From Thereva unica (Eukaryota > Arthropoda > Insecta > Diptera > Therevidae), in assembly GCA_949987705.1 (NCBI GenBank), contig OX465281.1, forward strand, positions 2,024,001 through 2,088,000: a DNA stretch of 64,000 bases, read 5' to 3'. Below are positions 1 to 12,754 of the stretch, piece after piece. The translations under genes and the position numbers were made by a program. The notes under the pieces are model-generated. The model saw only the letters and a program-made list of their open reading frames with translations, searched no databases and was not told the DNA's origin. Positions within the stretch are counted from its first letter, which is position 1, and each line of letters begins with the position of its first letter.

Positions 1-2240
1 TGGGGGCCTGGGTCTGTGTATTACATAAAACGTCGAGGGTCGTCATCGTGCACGTCTCTGACAAGTTTTATCCCTCCATTTTTGCAACATGCACGTCGAG
101 CTGCCTTTATGCTGCTGCTGGAGCCTGCTCTCGTATTCACTAGCGTGCGCACTATGGCTTTTATCTTGCATTAAAATTCCCCGCCGAGCTCCTCCGCGCG
201 CCCTTCGTGCTCGCTCCGCGTATAAATTTCAAGTTTTCAACTTCAACTTGAAAAAGCACCCCCCCGCCCCGCCGAGCTACTTAGTTTTCACGTTGGTATA
301 CTAGCATAGAGAGGCGCGGATATTTAGATACGTGGAGCTGAAAATTGAATCCCATTCCTCGACGTATCGTAACACAGCCCGCACTAGGTAAACCGGGACG
401 ACACGGGGGACCCGCTTTTGAATAACTCAAAAGCCACTATAGCTCGTGCTCCCCACCACATCCTGAGACGACGACGGTGCATGGTGGCTTGTGCATAGAG
501 GAGCTGCAGGGTTGGCTTTTATGTTTCTTTTCCATGATATACATATACACGAAAAAGGAGGATTCCTCTACAGGACAGCAAGCTTCCCCCCGAGTGGCTC
601 TGCTGCATCTTCGCTGCTGCCGGTGTGGTGGAGCTGCTTTTCTTGTCATCTTCTTAAAACTTTTATTTCGAGCTCTTTATCTTAACACAAGGACCGTTCT
701 TAATTAGGAAAAAGGAATGGTCTAGCAGGAGTGGAAGTTCTCCGCATAGTCACGTGCACCGGGATTGCGATCCTCTTTCGTACCCTTTAGTAGCCTCAGT
801 GGCGGTTTCGTTATGATATTGATTGTATTCGAAAGTGACAGTATCTAATTGTGATTTTCTCGGAATTCTTCGAGCCATTACCGCAGCGCTAGGGGCTGGA
901 GGTCTCCTCTCTTCAACCTGCACATGCTAGATTAATTCTGAAGCTTAATTCGCTATTATTACGCAAAGAATCACACAAGCGATTGACTTCGACTGGGGCA
1001 TCACCACAAGAGGAAAGGCAGCCCGACAGGCAATTAAGCCGCCTCCGCACACATCTCACAGACACAAGAAAACAACAATCTTATCTTTTCTACAAACTAC
1101 GTGGAGATGACGAGATATCTTCCATTACACATGAGGGCCTCTTACTACAATTCTGTAACTCAAACTAGACTTGCCTTCGGCGCCCCTTCTCCCGCCCAAC
1201 CTCTGGCAGTTATTAATCTCTGCCAAGAGTGACCGATGGAATTTTAGTTTTGATAGATCAAAGATTGCTCGATAGCCATGTTGTTGTTGGCTGGCAGAGC
1301 GTAGTTGACCGATAGCGAAGGTGACTGCTGAAACTATTTACAATTAAGGTAGATAAAAAGGAGGGGAAACGTTTAGGGCATTGGGAATGTGGCTACGAAA
1401 CCGCGCACAATTCACTGGATGCGGAGGCAGCCTTGTCGTAGCACAGCTGTAATTACATTATATGCGACAAATGACTTCCGGGTTCGTAACTCGTGGGCAA
1501 TTTAGTGGTGCAATGCTTATCGGGCTGAAAAACTGTCTAATGTCCAACCATCTTGTCTTTTTGTGTAGTAGATCGAGGTTTTTAAAAGTTCTTTGGATAA
1601 TGTCGAAGGCAGTCAAAGAAAACAATAGTTCGTCATTTTTGGTTGACTAAAGGAGAGGCCTGCAAGGTTTGGATCAATGGTGGCCCCTCAGAATTTATCA
1701 GAAGTGGTCTGGATGATGTTTTGTAGTAAAATTCAGCTGGTTTCTTATAGTCAAAAAGAATTTATTTAAACTAAATATGCTCCATTATTATAGACAATAG
1801 TTCGGCATTTCTCGAATGGAGTCATTATGCCGTTGGTGTAGTGTAGACCTTCTGTAGTTTCTGTGTGAAAAACTGGATCAAGTAGTTTTCCAAGCCCGTT
1901 TAATTTCATTGAGGAAGCTCTTCAGATATATTAAATCAGTTGATAGTCAAAGGGTGCCATGTCTGAACCATACGGTGGGCCCATCAAAACTCCCCAACCA
2001 AACTCTTCCAATTTTTGGCAGGTCATCAAAGAAGTTTGTGGTCTGGCCTTGCCGTGATGAAAGGCAACACCTTAACTATTATTCAATTCGAGCTGTTTTC
2101 GTTTAATTACCTGGCACAATGTTTATAGTTCGCCACTGTAGAGTTTCCAATAAATCGTCTGATCAACTGGAAGTAACTCATAGTGAAGATTCCCTTCTAG
2201 TCGCTCCACACACACAGTATCATTCTTAATTCTGAGCTCT
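1..2240. other. No supported gene; probable EcR intron or upstream DNA
   Basis: Several short open frames occur on both strands, but none has a recognisable domain, splice context or codon pattern that stands out. The segment lies upstream of the first EcR exon in the window, so it is most simply read as part of a long EcR intron. This is inferred from position only. I see no tRNA or rRNA in it. Confidence 0.4.
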
Positions 2241-4030
2241 TTGATTCCTCCTACCAAGTGTTTCGGAGGGATCGTTGCATTCACTCGAAAGCTCACAGGG
2301 GTACTCGTACTCGTACATCTCGCTTTCCAGTTTCCCTATCCATCTTTCACATCGCTCTCAAAATTTCTTTCTCCAAACATCTCTCTTACTTCCCACCCTT
2401 CTATCCCACCAGATATGATAAGTACACTTGACGACGGAACTAAAAACCTCTATGATATTCTCATCCTTTGTGTGGATCATATCCTAAGTATGTCACTCAG
2501 ACAATATGAAACCAGTCCAATAGTTCTGATGTCCGTGGACAATTACCATCCTCCTCTCTTGCTTAATTATTGCTTCAATTCAGCGAGCAATCTTTGTCCG
2601 GAGGTAATTCCTTTAATTTTAAAAGGGTTAACTTGGGTGAACTGTCATCGAAGCTTGCCTTGCTTGATTTTAACAGCTTGCTTTCCGCAAATGAGTTGGA
2701 CGTCGATGTGGCATGATTTTATGCCGTACTATATGAGGCTTTCGTTTCCTGCGTACCCCAAAAATTGCCTTTTGGCGCCGAAGGTATTCTTCCTGTGGTC
2801 TGTAAGTCCTTTGTGGAGGTTCTCCAGTCTCCACTGAAACCCCATTTTCAAAAATCTCTGAATAATGAGCACTTCCCCACTTTTTGGAAGAACTCGTACT
2901 CTATTCCTATTCACAAAAGTGGTAGCAAGAACGAAATTTCGAATTATAGACTAGAAGCAAAGTTATCTGTCATACCAAAACTTATTGAATCGATAATTTA
3001 TTCTGTAATCGCGCCCATCTGCAAGAAGCTTATCTCAACGAATCAACATACATAGTTTTCATGCACCTCGTTCCACCACCACCAATCTACTCAAGTTCAC
3101 TTGCCATGCTGTTGTGGGTTTTCTTTCCTGTTGCCTGATTGTGTTTACATGGATTTTATTAAGGCATTCGGCAAGCTCTCCCACTCCATTATACTTCTTA
3201 GACTAAGTAAGTTAGGAATTCCTCAAGCCCTTCTATTTTTGTTCCAGTCTTACTTAGATGACAGGACCTACCAAGCTCTTTTCCTTGGATCCAAATCTGC
3301 AACCATAGAGGCGTCATCCGGTGTGCCTCAAGGCAGTCATCTTGGCCCTCTGTTCTTCATTCTATCATTGACATTGTTCCCTTGCTAAGACACTGTAGAA
3401 TCTTGATTTATTATGATGACATCAAATTGTACCGTCACATAAGGAGTATTGAGGATTTCAAAGTTTTGCAACTTGACCTTGACACCTTTCACACTTGGTT
3501 CTTAATATCAGTAAATGCGACGTCATGAATTTTTGTAGGAGACGTAGTCCTATAATTTTTAACTACATCTTTCTTAATGAGGGTGTCCCTCGAGTTAGAT
3601 CGCGGGATTCGATAGTAAACTGAATTTTTCCACTTACATTAACTATATTTCCTTCAAGGATAGTTTAGTCCTGGGTTTTATCAAAAGGTGGTCCAAGGAA
3701 TTCAACAACACCTTGATCACTAAACATCTTTATATTTCTCTAGTCAAACCATTACTTGAATATGGGTCCCAGGTTTGGTGTCCTCACTACTCTTCGCAAG
3801 TTGGAAGAATTGAATCGGTTCAGCAAGGTTCGTTCGATTCTCACTGAGTCATCTTGCTTGGGAAGACCCATTAGTTCTTCCATCATGCGAATACCGTCTT
3901 AGGTTACTCAACTTAAGAACTCTCCACAAGCATCGTGAAGTGGCCGATGTTGTATTCGTGCATCAGCACCTCAATGAAAGGGTTGACTCAGGTTTTATAG
4001 GTAGAACTAAGTAGTTTCTTGGTCCAGCTA
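2241..4030 (+). mobile_element. Decayed LINE: end of endonuclease plus reverse transcriptase
   Basis: Broken frames on the + strand read in order like a Jockey/I-type LINE ORF2. A D-x-YHPPL stretch near 2540 resembles the end of the endonuclease. FWKNSYSIPIHKSGSKN near 2885 followed by NYR and a KLSVIPKLIES stretch is RT block 1. Next come RSTTTNLLKFT near 3070 and a D-F-x-KAF stretch near 3150. SGVPQGSHLGPLFFI near 3320 is RT motif B. A degenerate Y-x-DDIKLYRH near 3410 stands for the YADD box, and an LVKPLLEYGSQVW thumb-like segment lies near 3740. Stops and frameshifts interrupt every block, so it is dead. The same family is present in the opposite orientation near 29.4-30.2 kb. The ends are approximate. 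Confidence 0.8.
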
Positions 4031-4196
4031 AAAAGTGCGCTCTCTGCGTTAAAAGGGTTTACTCTATTATCTTTATAACATTTTTGTACGCGAACGCTTG
4101 TGACGGTTAATCGTAGCTTGTCTACGATCTTTGAAGCCTCTTCCAATTGTTGTACGTGATCACTTATTTCAACTCGGGTAATGCGACGTTTCAGAA

Positions 4197-4700
4197 ATGG
4201 GTCGATTTCATTGCGTTTCTGCAACGCATCTAGATTCAAGGATCATATATGGGAACGAGAAAGCCGACTACTTAGCTAAGTTTGGAATATTTCTGGTGAT
4301 TGAGATGGTTGCCAGCCCAATAAGTAGGACCAAAAACGCTACTGCTGCTGCTGGCCAGCCAAAGATGAAGTGTACTGGAAATATGTATTATCTTTTGGGA
4401 GACTTGGCCCGTGAAAGAATAATGGGCCTCCCAAGGAGTCATCATCACGGGACATTGGCCATATGGAGCTGCGGTGAGACGACCGACAGGGAAACAATCG
4501 ATCATTTTCTGCGTAAAAGTTCGGCTCTAGCCAAAGCCGCCAACGCATGTTTACTAGGCAGCTACGTTATGGAAGACTTAAAATAGATTTCCATACTAGA
4601 GGTCAGAGCACTGATAAGTTTCTCAAACTCTACACGTGGCATCAAAACAACGTTCCAAAGCGCTCATAAAGTCTCCGGTCACCCTGGAGACAGCCCTATA
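4197..4700 (+). mobile_element. LINE fragment: end of RNase H and ORF2 C-terminus
   Basis: The + frame reads IYGNEKADYLAKFG, the last motif of a LINE RNase H domain (GNExAD-x-LA). A spacer and an HFLRKSSALAKA-x-LLGSY segment follow. This matches the usual HFLCxCPALxxxR-x-LLG tail of I/R1/LOA-type ORF2 with the zinc-binding cysteines lost. A continuation in another frame up to about 4700 looks like the very end of ORF2. It may belong to a different element from the RT relic just upstream, because the join at 4030-4200 is not readable. Confidence 0.7.
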
Positions 4701-5554
4701 CCAAACCTAACCTTTCTCCAAATTTTTCCATACTTTAAGACAGAAACTGAGTTCTATTCACAGCATGTGTTTTTAAGCACCACAATTCAGGAAGACACAA
4801 ATATTTTATTCAACCATACATCTGAGAATCTTATTAAGGCAATTGAATAGAAAACCTGAAATGCCCAAAACGTCGACTTCCAACATATGCAAAATTGTCC
4901 AACAATTCATCACATCACATTTGCGGCTCTCCGCCAGCATGAATAATTTATGCAGAAGATCTTGACTTCTAGTGATCGAAAAAGTCACGGAATAATTATT
5001 AAATGTTTTTTAACACATTTATGAGAAAAATAAGTTACCGCTAAGCCAAAAGAAAAAAAAAACACTGAAGGACATCCACAATTCGCTATTAGGAAACTGA
5101 CATACTAAAATCCCGCTCCTATTTTGCGTGCGATATTAGCAAATGGCCATAAAGAAAACATCATCTCCTCTTAGTTTGTTCAAGACCTTGTGGCGCTCAT
5201 TTCGGTGGAAATGTTGACATGCTGATCGACATGCTGTCAATTAGCTTCTAGCGATATGGACCTACTGTGGATCAGCGCGAAACTTCCAAATAGGCGGAAA
5301 CCGCTGCGGTGTTGTGTGTTGTTAACATTCAAATTGCTTCCCCAATATCACACCTTGAAGACCACCTATGCGAATTTTTATATTTTATTCATTAGCTGCT
5401 ACTGAATTCGAAATCTGGTCGCCCCGAGAGAGTGATGTCTTGCTCCCAACTCTCCCATAGTTTATTGATTGAAATTATATATTGACACATTGCCGAATTC
5501 GGTTCGACACGAAAATGGTTGTATGCTTATTAACGATTCGCTTTTCTATTTTAG
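4701..5554 (+). other. EcR intron, 3' part
   Basis: No coding signal is visible apart from shadows. The segment ends in a pyrimidine-rich stretch and a TTTTAG acceptor at 5549-5554, directly before the EcR DNA-binding-domain exon. The open frame can be read back to 5482, but that part is intronic: EcR similarity starts exactly at the acceptor. Confidence 0.6.
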
Positions 5555-8500
5555 GCCGGGAGGACTTATCGCCGTCGAGCAGCTTAAATGGCTACTCAAC
5601 GAATGATGGCTGCGATGCAAAAAAGGGCAAGAAAGGGCCGGCCCCCAGACTGCAAGAGGAGCTATGTTTGGTTTGCGGCGATCGGGCATCAGGCTACCAT
5701 TATAATGCCCTAACCTGTGAAGGCTGTAAGGGCTTCTTTAGGCGGAGCGTTACAAAGAACGCTGTATATTGTTGTAAATTTGGTCATGCTTGTGAAATGG
5801 ACATGTATATGAGGCGGAAGTGTCAGGAGTGCCGTCTCAAAAAGTGTCTAGCTGTTGGTATGCGACCGGAATGTGTTGTACCAGAAAACCAATGCGCTAT
5901 GAAGAGAAAAGAGAAGAAGGCGCAAAAGGAGCGAGATAAACAACAAGTTTCACCTGCCGTTTCCACAACAGAAAGCATCAGGAATGAGATTCTCAACCTG
6001 ATGAAGTGTGATACCCCACCCCATGCAGAATATAAGGTAATTGTTTAGTTCATACATAAGTCTTTGAAAACAAATTATTAATTTATATTCAATTTTAGCA
6101 ATTACTGCCTGAAAAACTCCTGGCGGAGAACCGCGCACGCAATATACCTCCATTAACACTTAATCAGTTAGCAGTCATTTATAAGTTAATTTGGTATCAG
6201 GATGGCTATGAGCAGCCCTCCGAAGAGGATCTCAAACGGATAATGATTGTAAGTTGGAGCAAATAACTTCTTTACATCTTCGTATTTAACTCTTTTTTCT
6301 TTCATAACATCTACAGAGTTCACCGGATGAGAATGAGAGCCAACATGATATAAGCTTTAGGCACATCACCGAAATTACAATCCTTACAGTACAATTAATA
6401 GTTGAATTTGCCAAGGGACTGCCGGCGTTTACCAGAATTCCACAAGAGGACCAAATAACCTTGTTAAAGGTAAGTGCCCCACCATCTACTCATCTAGCTA
6501 ACATAAAATGTAAATTTGTTTGAAAAATGTATGATATTAAATTTTATTTATTTACTGAAGAAGAACCGGTATGACTATATAAAGTCCGTTCCATAATAAT
6601 TTCATACTTTATATATTTCCATATTGTTATAAAATCCATAATCCCATACAAATCAAATTTGGCAATTCTACATTTGCCGTGTTTTTACGACACAAACTTC
6701 GCAATCCAGAAACGAATCTCGCCCATTATTGCAAATTAACAAAAAATTCTTTGATATCTGAAAATGCTGTTCTGAAAGCTATTTTGGAACCTGTTAACAT
6801 GCAATTTCAGTGCTTAATAATAACTTAGAAGTCATTAGGAAATAGAGACTTTGCTGTTTTCCTCGCGTTTTGAAAAGTAGTTTTGTGACCGATAAATTTA
6901 TTTAAAAATTTTAATAAAAATTATACTGATTTTTTTCGTGAGGATTCCGTTCATATGCATAATAGATTAATATAAAACAAATTTATTAACTAATATAATC
7001 GATCGATACATGTTTCACTGTTTGATGTTATAAAATGCAAAATCCTTCCTTCTATCTCAGACAATGTTACTCTAATAACTGGCCAATCTCCTGACATTCT
7101 CCGCGTAACTTTAACTGAGCATTTGCGATGGTAAAACCATATATTCCAGAATGCCAAACAAGCACACACAATACCAGGAGTTTTTTAATAGATAGAAGCG
7201 CCTGAAGCAACTCCGGATCTAATCTGCAAGTCCTACATACCTATTTGGTCCTTAAAACTAGTTTATATGAGCTGGCTCCTCGAAACGCGGCTTTGGGTGG
7301 ATTCACAAGGTACATAACCGCCCTATCCGTGCAAACTCATTGGTAATATTCTGCGTCTCCTTGAAATTTCAATTTTATCCCTATTATCACTGTATCTGCT
7401 CTATTAAAATTAATACCCTCGTGTCTACACGGGAATAATTTCACCATCATAAAAGACTAGTCCTCTGGGCTTACTTCCACACTTTGTTGCTCCGATGTCT
7501 CTCTATTTTCTAAAAGTTCATTTATCAATAGAGCTCGACTGTGGAGCAATCTTCTACAGCTAGTATTTCCGAAATTATACATCATGGAAAAGGTAACTTT
7601 GATCGCCTTTTGCTTGAAAACTACGCGGACTCCGACTTATAGAATCGCCCTGCAGTGTTCTTTGAGGAGGATCGTTCGTAGTCTGCCAGAGTCTCCTAAG
7701 CTGCCGCTAGATTGGCAGTATCTCTGCCAGGTACCCTTCTTAGATGAGGGACTTAAGTCCTTGTGCAGCTTTAGGCAATCCTTATAGGGCGGCCAACAGC
7801 CTTGTTTATAGCACATATTAAAGATATTTCTTGTTAACTTATAAAGTTTCGAAAGATCTGCATTTTACGTGGAAACCGTTTTTTTACCTAGCCTCACTGA
7901 GCAAGATACCATATACATACGCTGTGTGGATGACATTTTCGAGAGTGTTGGCAATGTCCCTCAAGGTAGTCAACTAGATTCTCTTCTGTTCAATGTTGTC
8001 ATCTCTGATTAGTCCGAATTATTCGAAGATATTCCTCGTCTCTTTTAAGGAGATAGCCTCAACAAATATAGGGTTATTAAGGCCCAAACAATAATCCTTT
8101 TTTCAGTCGAAACTCGACGCATTTTAAGTAATTGTTACTTGTCGTGATAAACGACATAACGGACTGGTTCTAAAAAGTTTGCTTTTTGAGCTTGCAACTG
8201 TCATGAAAAAAAATAATTTAGAAGGCATCAGCTTTGTCAGCATAGCTATGATTTGGGGCGAAAATAACCCGTTTTGGGGGTTTCGAGGCATTATTACGAA
8301 TTGTTTTCGCTTGCTTTCATGTCTTAATCGTACACTCATGTCGCCTCGTCAGTTTCAATGCGTTTTATGAGTGCAGAGTGCGTAAAAGTTCGGGAAATCC
8401 TGGATCCGATCTTCTTTATGGAAAAATTAAGCTCTTTCGGGACCAGTCGTTCAGCGACGCGTTCCTGCTCAAAATATCAGTGAGAGCCCTTGCCATAAAA

Positions 8501-10456
8501 GACTAGAATATCTCACTATTTCCATGCGCAGTAGAGTCTGAAGATCCCACAAACGAAAAACGACACTCTGCTTGTTTAAAAACGTCAATGGCTCATTTAT
8601 GTTCTCAATCATAACTCCTCATGCGCAGCCACTTATCTTTTATGGCGAGTGCTCTATGCAAGATCAGAACAGGGTAAATCAACTACCAATTCTTGGCTTT
8701 ATTGATTGGAACGTTCGTATGCCAGTGCTTATGGCATGCACGATTCACACGATCACAATGCAACTTTTTCAGTAATTCGGCAGAGGAAATTTTGTATTGT
8801 GGACAAACTGCAGCTTGTCTCCCAAATTTAACTCACCTCATCTGTGTTAATTTAGACTTTAAATTAGATTTCCCTAGTGCTATAGTAAGAGCTCCGGATT
8901 ATCTATTCTTCGATAGCTTATTAGTTTTCTTCTAGTCTTTTTTAACTCGAAGAAATTTCCCATGAGTTTTGTTTCACTGAAAGTTTTCTTGGGCCAACTG
9001 TTGCCAAAATGTGGGGCCAAATGTTGCAACATTTGGAGATTCGTTTAACCTTGGAGGAGGGATTTCACTACCATTTTACTTCGATATCAGTTTCAAACTT
9101 CTTCTTCTTCTTCGATGGCTCTACAGCCCAAATAGAGCCTTGACCTCCCTCAACAGTAGCTTAGCATGTGTTTAAAGTTTACTCTCTTTGTATAAGTCGT
9201 ACAATTCGTGATTGTAGCGTATTCTCCATGCATTGCCTTCATTGGTTGGGCCAGCAACTAGCCCGCATAGCGAACAAATGCACTTACAGGTGTGAAAATT
9301 GATATAAACACGCCTCTAATTAAGCTAAGCAGCTATGAATGTATTCGTAATCGACCATTCCAAACGCGAGTGTCACTTTACCAAGCGGTCCCCCAACTAA
9401 GTGCTAACCACAACCAATGCTGCTTGACTTCTCTTTCGAGAGAAACGGTCAACTGAGTATACTTGATAGCACTCTTTATAATTGTCCTATACAATTTTTA
9501 GGGCCTAATTTTGGTCCCTTTAGTTTAAAAAAGTGTGAGTACTGTGCTTCGTTTGGACTATTCAGTTCGTGCCTTTTGCGAGCTGCAATTGGAAAAGTAC
9601 TATTTCACTCAGGCGTACCTGAGAGTACCTGAAAACTATAAAAGCCTGTTTACATCGCAAAACGCAAATTGGAGCTCTTTTGTCACCGTGAAATTTGTAT
9701 GTATTTCGCTCCTTTGCTAAGCAGGGTTGCGTTGACGCCGCTGCACTTCGTTCGAAAGTGCAAATTATAGCTGGTTATTGCACCTTAAAAATATCATGCA
9801 TTTTATTACAATGTTTTACATAATCTCTCTAATGTGGTTTATACTAATACTCTCTATATTTTTAGGCCTGTTCAAGTGAAGTTATGATGTTACGAATGGC
9901 TCGCCGATATGATGCTGATTCGGATTCAATTTTCTTCGCAAATAACAGATCGTATACGCGAGACTCGTACAAAATGGCAGGCATGGCGGATAATATTGAA
10001 GATTTATTACACTTCTGCCGGCAAATGTACTCAATGACAGTTGATAATGTAGAATACGCCCTCCTCACTGCCATCGTTATATTCTCGGATCGGCCTGGAC
10101 TTGAGGAAGCAGAACTAGTCGAGGCTATACAAAGTTATTACATCGATACACTGCGCGTGTATATTCTTAATAGGCATGGGGGTGACTCCAAATGTTTAGT
10201 GTTCTTTGCCAAATTGCTGTCAATACTGACAGAACTAAGGACACTGGGCAATCAAAATGCCGAAATGTGCTTCTCGCTGAAGCTCAAAAACCGTAAACTG
10301 CCACGATTCCTAGAGGAGATATGGGATGTTAACGCTATACCACCACCAGTTCAATCACATCTGCAGGCAGTCCAAGCAGAACGTAATGGAGGCATGGACG
10401 ATGGCAGCAGTGCTGACGATGGCGGTACTAATAATACCAGCAGCAACACTGCATAG
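5555..10456 (+). CDS. EcR: Ecdysone receptor (NR1H nuclear receptor), last four coding exons
   Basis: Ligand-activated transcription factor that binds 20-hydroxyecdysone as a heterodimer with Ultraspiracle/RXR and controls moulting and metamorphosis genes in the nucleus. Coding exons by eye are 5555-6036, 6099-6248, 6317-6469 and 9866-10456, all with AG acceptors and GT donors. They join as YK|QLLPEK, RIMI|SSPDE and LLK|ACSSEV. Exon 1 carries both C4 zinc fingers ([20 protein letters not shown], with P-box EGCKG, then [19 protein letters not shown]) and the hinge. The next three exons carry the ligand-binding domain, including the [20 protein letters not shown] signature and the helix 10-12 region ending [13 protein letters not shown]. 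The first base of the first codon comes from an upstream exon outside the window, so A/B isoform exons are missing here. The F domain is only about 35 residues, Asp/Gly/Asn/Ser-rich, and ends SSNTA. The reading frame is intact. The assignment is very secure from the near-identity of the DNA-binding and ligand-binding domains to fly EcR. Confidence 0.97.
7300..8070 (+). mobile_element. Highly decayed LINE reverse transcriptase relic in EcR intron
   Basis: Around 7948-8000 the + strand reads [19 protein letters not shown]. This is an eroded form of RT motif B (GVPQGSxLGPLLFxLxIND), followed by a stop-containing stretch like SELFEDIP. Upstream sequence back to about 7300 has LINE-like composition but no firm motif. 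It is too damaged for a clade to be named. Confidence 0.55.
9098..9300 (-). mobile_element. 3' end of an RTE-like LINE with (GAA)n tail
   Basis: On the - strand the frame reads [18 protein letters not shown] and then [15 protein letters not shown], ending in a GAA repeat (CTTCTTCTTCTTCTTC on the + strand at about 9101). RYNHELYxLYK and a GAA tail are typical of the C-terminus and 3' end of RTE-type LINEs. Only a short 3' stub remains, as expected from 5'-truncated insertion. Confidence 0.6.
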
Positions 10457-11170
10457 CAATAATAGCGCGGAGCTGTAAAGTTCTTTAAGTTTAAGAAAAT
10501 TTTTCTTCGCTTCTAAGACAAAAAAAAACATAAAAACAAAATTAAATAAAATATTAAAAAAAAGAAAAACTCTGAATACTATTATTATAATTATTGCTAG
10601 GTTTTAGTCATTTAGTTATGTTTAACTAATTTTTTTATTATTATTTTAGAGAAATAGACAGAGAGAGATGATTATTGTAAATGTTGATAACTTTCTCCTT
10701 TAAGAAATGTTTAAAAATTTGTTGTTTTCTTATTTTTTATTATATTTTTAGTTATGTTAAGGAAATGTTCTCTGTTTTTAACTAAGATGAATGATGTATA
10801 ATTGGTTTTATTTAGTCTCTATATATATTATATATAATAAAATATAGAATACTTGTCGATTGAACATATGAGACGAGCGGGGGAAGACCACTCTCCACTC
10901 TTGTATATTCTCTAGCACATAGGGCAAACTTCTCTGCCAGAGTTCTGAGTTTTAAATCAGAACTTTCGGCGCGCGTTTTGTATTATATTACTTTATATTT
11001 TTTTTGGTTTGTTTTTATTATTATTAAATAACAACTACAATAAAAAAAAATTTAAAAACATCAGAGATTTGATATTGAGAGAGAACGCTTTTGTGTAGAG
11101 TTTAAATCGTTTATAATGGAACTCAGAGTTTGAGAGAGAAATGAAAACACCTTAAAATTGTCTTTTTTTA
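10457..11170 (+). other. EcR proximal 3' UTR
   Basis: AT-rich, A-run-dense sequence follows the EcR stop codon TAG at 10454-10456 directly, with no competing coding signal. A candidate poly(A) signal AATAAA is at 10545-10550 and an AATAAAA lies near 10846. Which site is used cannot be told from sequence. Confidence 0.6.
10545..10550 (+). terminator. Candidate proximal poly(A) signal of EcR
   Basis: Canonical AATAAA about 90 bases after the EcR stop codon, inside an A-rich stretch. The hexamer is common in DNA this AT-rich, so usage is uncertain. Confidence 0.3.
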
Positions 11171-11849
11171 ATTATTATTAGAGATGCGCCGAATGTGGGT
11201 TCGACCGAATACGAATATTCGGTTCGACACATTTTTGACCGAATGTTCGGCCGAATATTCGAATTATTCGGTTCATTATCGCACAGTTCTTATAGGTAGG
11301 CGAAGCGATCTGCGAATAGCATTGTTCGCCCACCCCTTGAGCACTTCGCGCTAGCTCGGCTCCCTCACTGAATGCGCCGTTCTTTTTTTTTTATTGCAAT
11401 TTCTCGCGTTATCGAATTATCGCAAAAAAAATAAGGGACTAAAGCAAGAATTCCATAAACATTGAGGCCCTACGCTCATGGGTCGACGGATTTGCAATCC
11501 CAGTTTCAAACTGGTTTCACCAAACTAGTTTGCAACCAAAATGAAACCTTTGTCGACACACACAAGCGCAACTGATTTTTCATCAATCGGTGTTCTGTGC
11601 GAAGATTTTTGTTGAATAAACTTTCGACACCTACAAATGCAACAACGCAACTAAAACTGGTGATATTTCCAAGCGTACATGCGTTACATTCAGTGGCAGA
11701 TAATATAGAAGAGTGTGTATTGAAATGCGACTTGACGGAATATTCCATGAATCGGAATGCATGCAACGCAAATGTCGGTCTACTTTCAACTTTTTCTATA
11801 TTGCCGCATTCGACATAGCACACACACAATCATACACTCCTTACTTAGA

Positions 11850-12005
11850 CCCTTGTGCTGAAAGTCGTAATTTCACTGAAACGACAATTTCTTCAATCCA
11901 AACGACTTGTCCCGCCACCCGACTCTCAGCACACCAACTAAAAAACGAGACGACAACGACATTGTACATGCGACTGTCATATGACTCGACTTTCAGCACA
12001 GGGCC
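11850..12005. repeat. Short palindromic MITE, CCCTGTGCTGAAAGTCG family, copy 1
   Basis: The left end reads CCCTTGTGCTGAAAGTCG and the right end CGACTTTCAGCACAGGG, imperfect inverted terminal repeats. The middle has ACGACTTGTC and GACTGTCA segments shared with other copies. It lies inside the hAT-type element. Confidence 0.7.
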
Positions 12006-12290
12006 TTAGATTTTTGGGTTATGTTGGAACGGAATGCAACTACGAAATTAAGTGTTGGTGGAAACTCGCCGCATATCATGGAACCGCTGAATGCAACGCA
12101 AGTACAAGCTTGATATTTGTGCTGAAAGTCGTGTTTTCTGTCATATGGAGTGAAGCTAGCAGAGTGGTGTGCTGATAGTCGATTCTTGTCGTGCCTGTGT
12201 CGTTTAAAATCTAAATGACAGCATGACAGTCGTGTCTATTGTAATTTTAATTTAACTTTTAGTCGGCGTATTGTGCTCTAGTGAGGAAGA

Positions 12291-12445
12291 TGCCGCACTG
12301 AAAATCGTAATTTGACTGAAACGTCGCTTTTTTAAACTCAAACGACTTGTCATGCCACCCAACTTTCAAGCACACCAACTAAAAGACGAGTCGACACCGA
12401 CATCTACAGGCGACTGTCACACGACTCGACTTCCAGCCCAAGGGG
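12291..12445. repeat. Palindromic MITE family, copy 2 (diverged)
   Basis: It has the same internal order as copy 1: an ACTGAAACG segment, an AAACGACTTGTC segment, CACACCAACTAAAA, then CGACTGTCA and an ACTCGACTT end. The terminal motifs have eroded to CACTGAAAATCG and CTTCCAGCCC. Copies 1 and 2 are about 440 bases apart and look like a duplicated unit. Confidence 0.6.
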
Positions 12446-12533
12446 AATTGTTTCTGACCGACAAGAATAGTCTCTCGGTCTCTTTTCTGTCGACTCGTGT
12501 GTGTGGATCCTCATATTTTGTGAATAAATATGG

Positions 12534-12629
12534 GTCCCTGTGCTGAAAGTCGAGTGGTTACGACACGATAAGTCGTTAATTTGAAGAAAGTGAGGTTCAA
12601 GTCAAATCACGACTTTCTATCCCGAGGCC
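12534..12629. repeat. Palindromic MITE family, copy 3
   Basis: It starts TCCCTGTGCTGAAAGTCGAG and ends ACGACTTTCTATCCCGAGG, about 96 bases, with the GAAGAAAGTG centre in the opposite sense to copy 4. It lies inside the hAT-type element. Confidence 0.65.
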
Positions 12630-12655
12630 TGAGCTCAACTTAGCATTTTCACTCG

Positions 12656-12754
12656 GGCCCCCTGTGCTGAAAATCGTGTTTCGACTTAAACGTCCCTTTC
12701 TTCAACTCAAACGACTTGTCGTGTCGTGAGGATTCGACTTTCAGCACAGGGGCC
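12656..12754. repeat. Palindromic MITE family, copy 4 (best preserved)
   Basis: About 99 bases, beginning GGCCCCCTGTGCTGAAAATC and ending CGACTTTCAGCACAGGGGCC, a clean inverted repeat. The core CTTTCTTCAACTCAAACGAC is shared with copies 3, 5 and 6. It has no coding capacity, so this is a miniature inverted-repeat element mobilised in trans if active. Confidence 0.75.

Larger units (their letters stand above)
6470..9865 (+). other. Large last intron of EcR
   Basis: It begins with donor GTAAGT directly after the LLK codons and ends with TTTTTAG at 9860-9865. About 3.4 kb of AT-rich sequence holds LINE relics (listed separately) and no host coding exon that I can see. The two upstream introns are only 62 and 68 bases, so this intron appears to have grown by transposon insertion (inference). 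Confidence 0.85.

Noticed and set aside
5482..5554. Extension of the EcR frame upstream to the ATG at 5482
   Set aside because: EcR similarity begins exactly at the AG acceptor at 5553-5554; the upstream 24 codons are intronic.
9862..10074. - strand 70-codon frame
   Set aside because: Antisense shadow of the EcR ligand-binding-domain exon.
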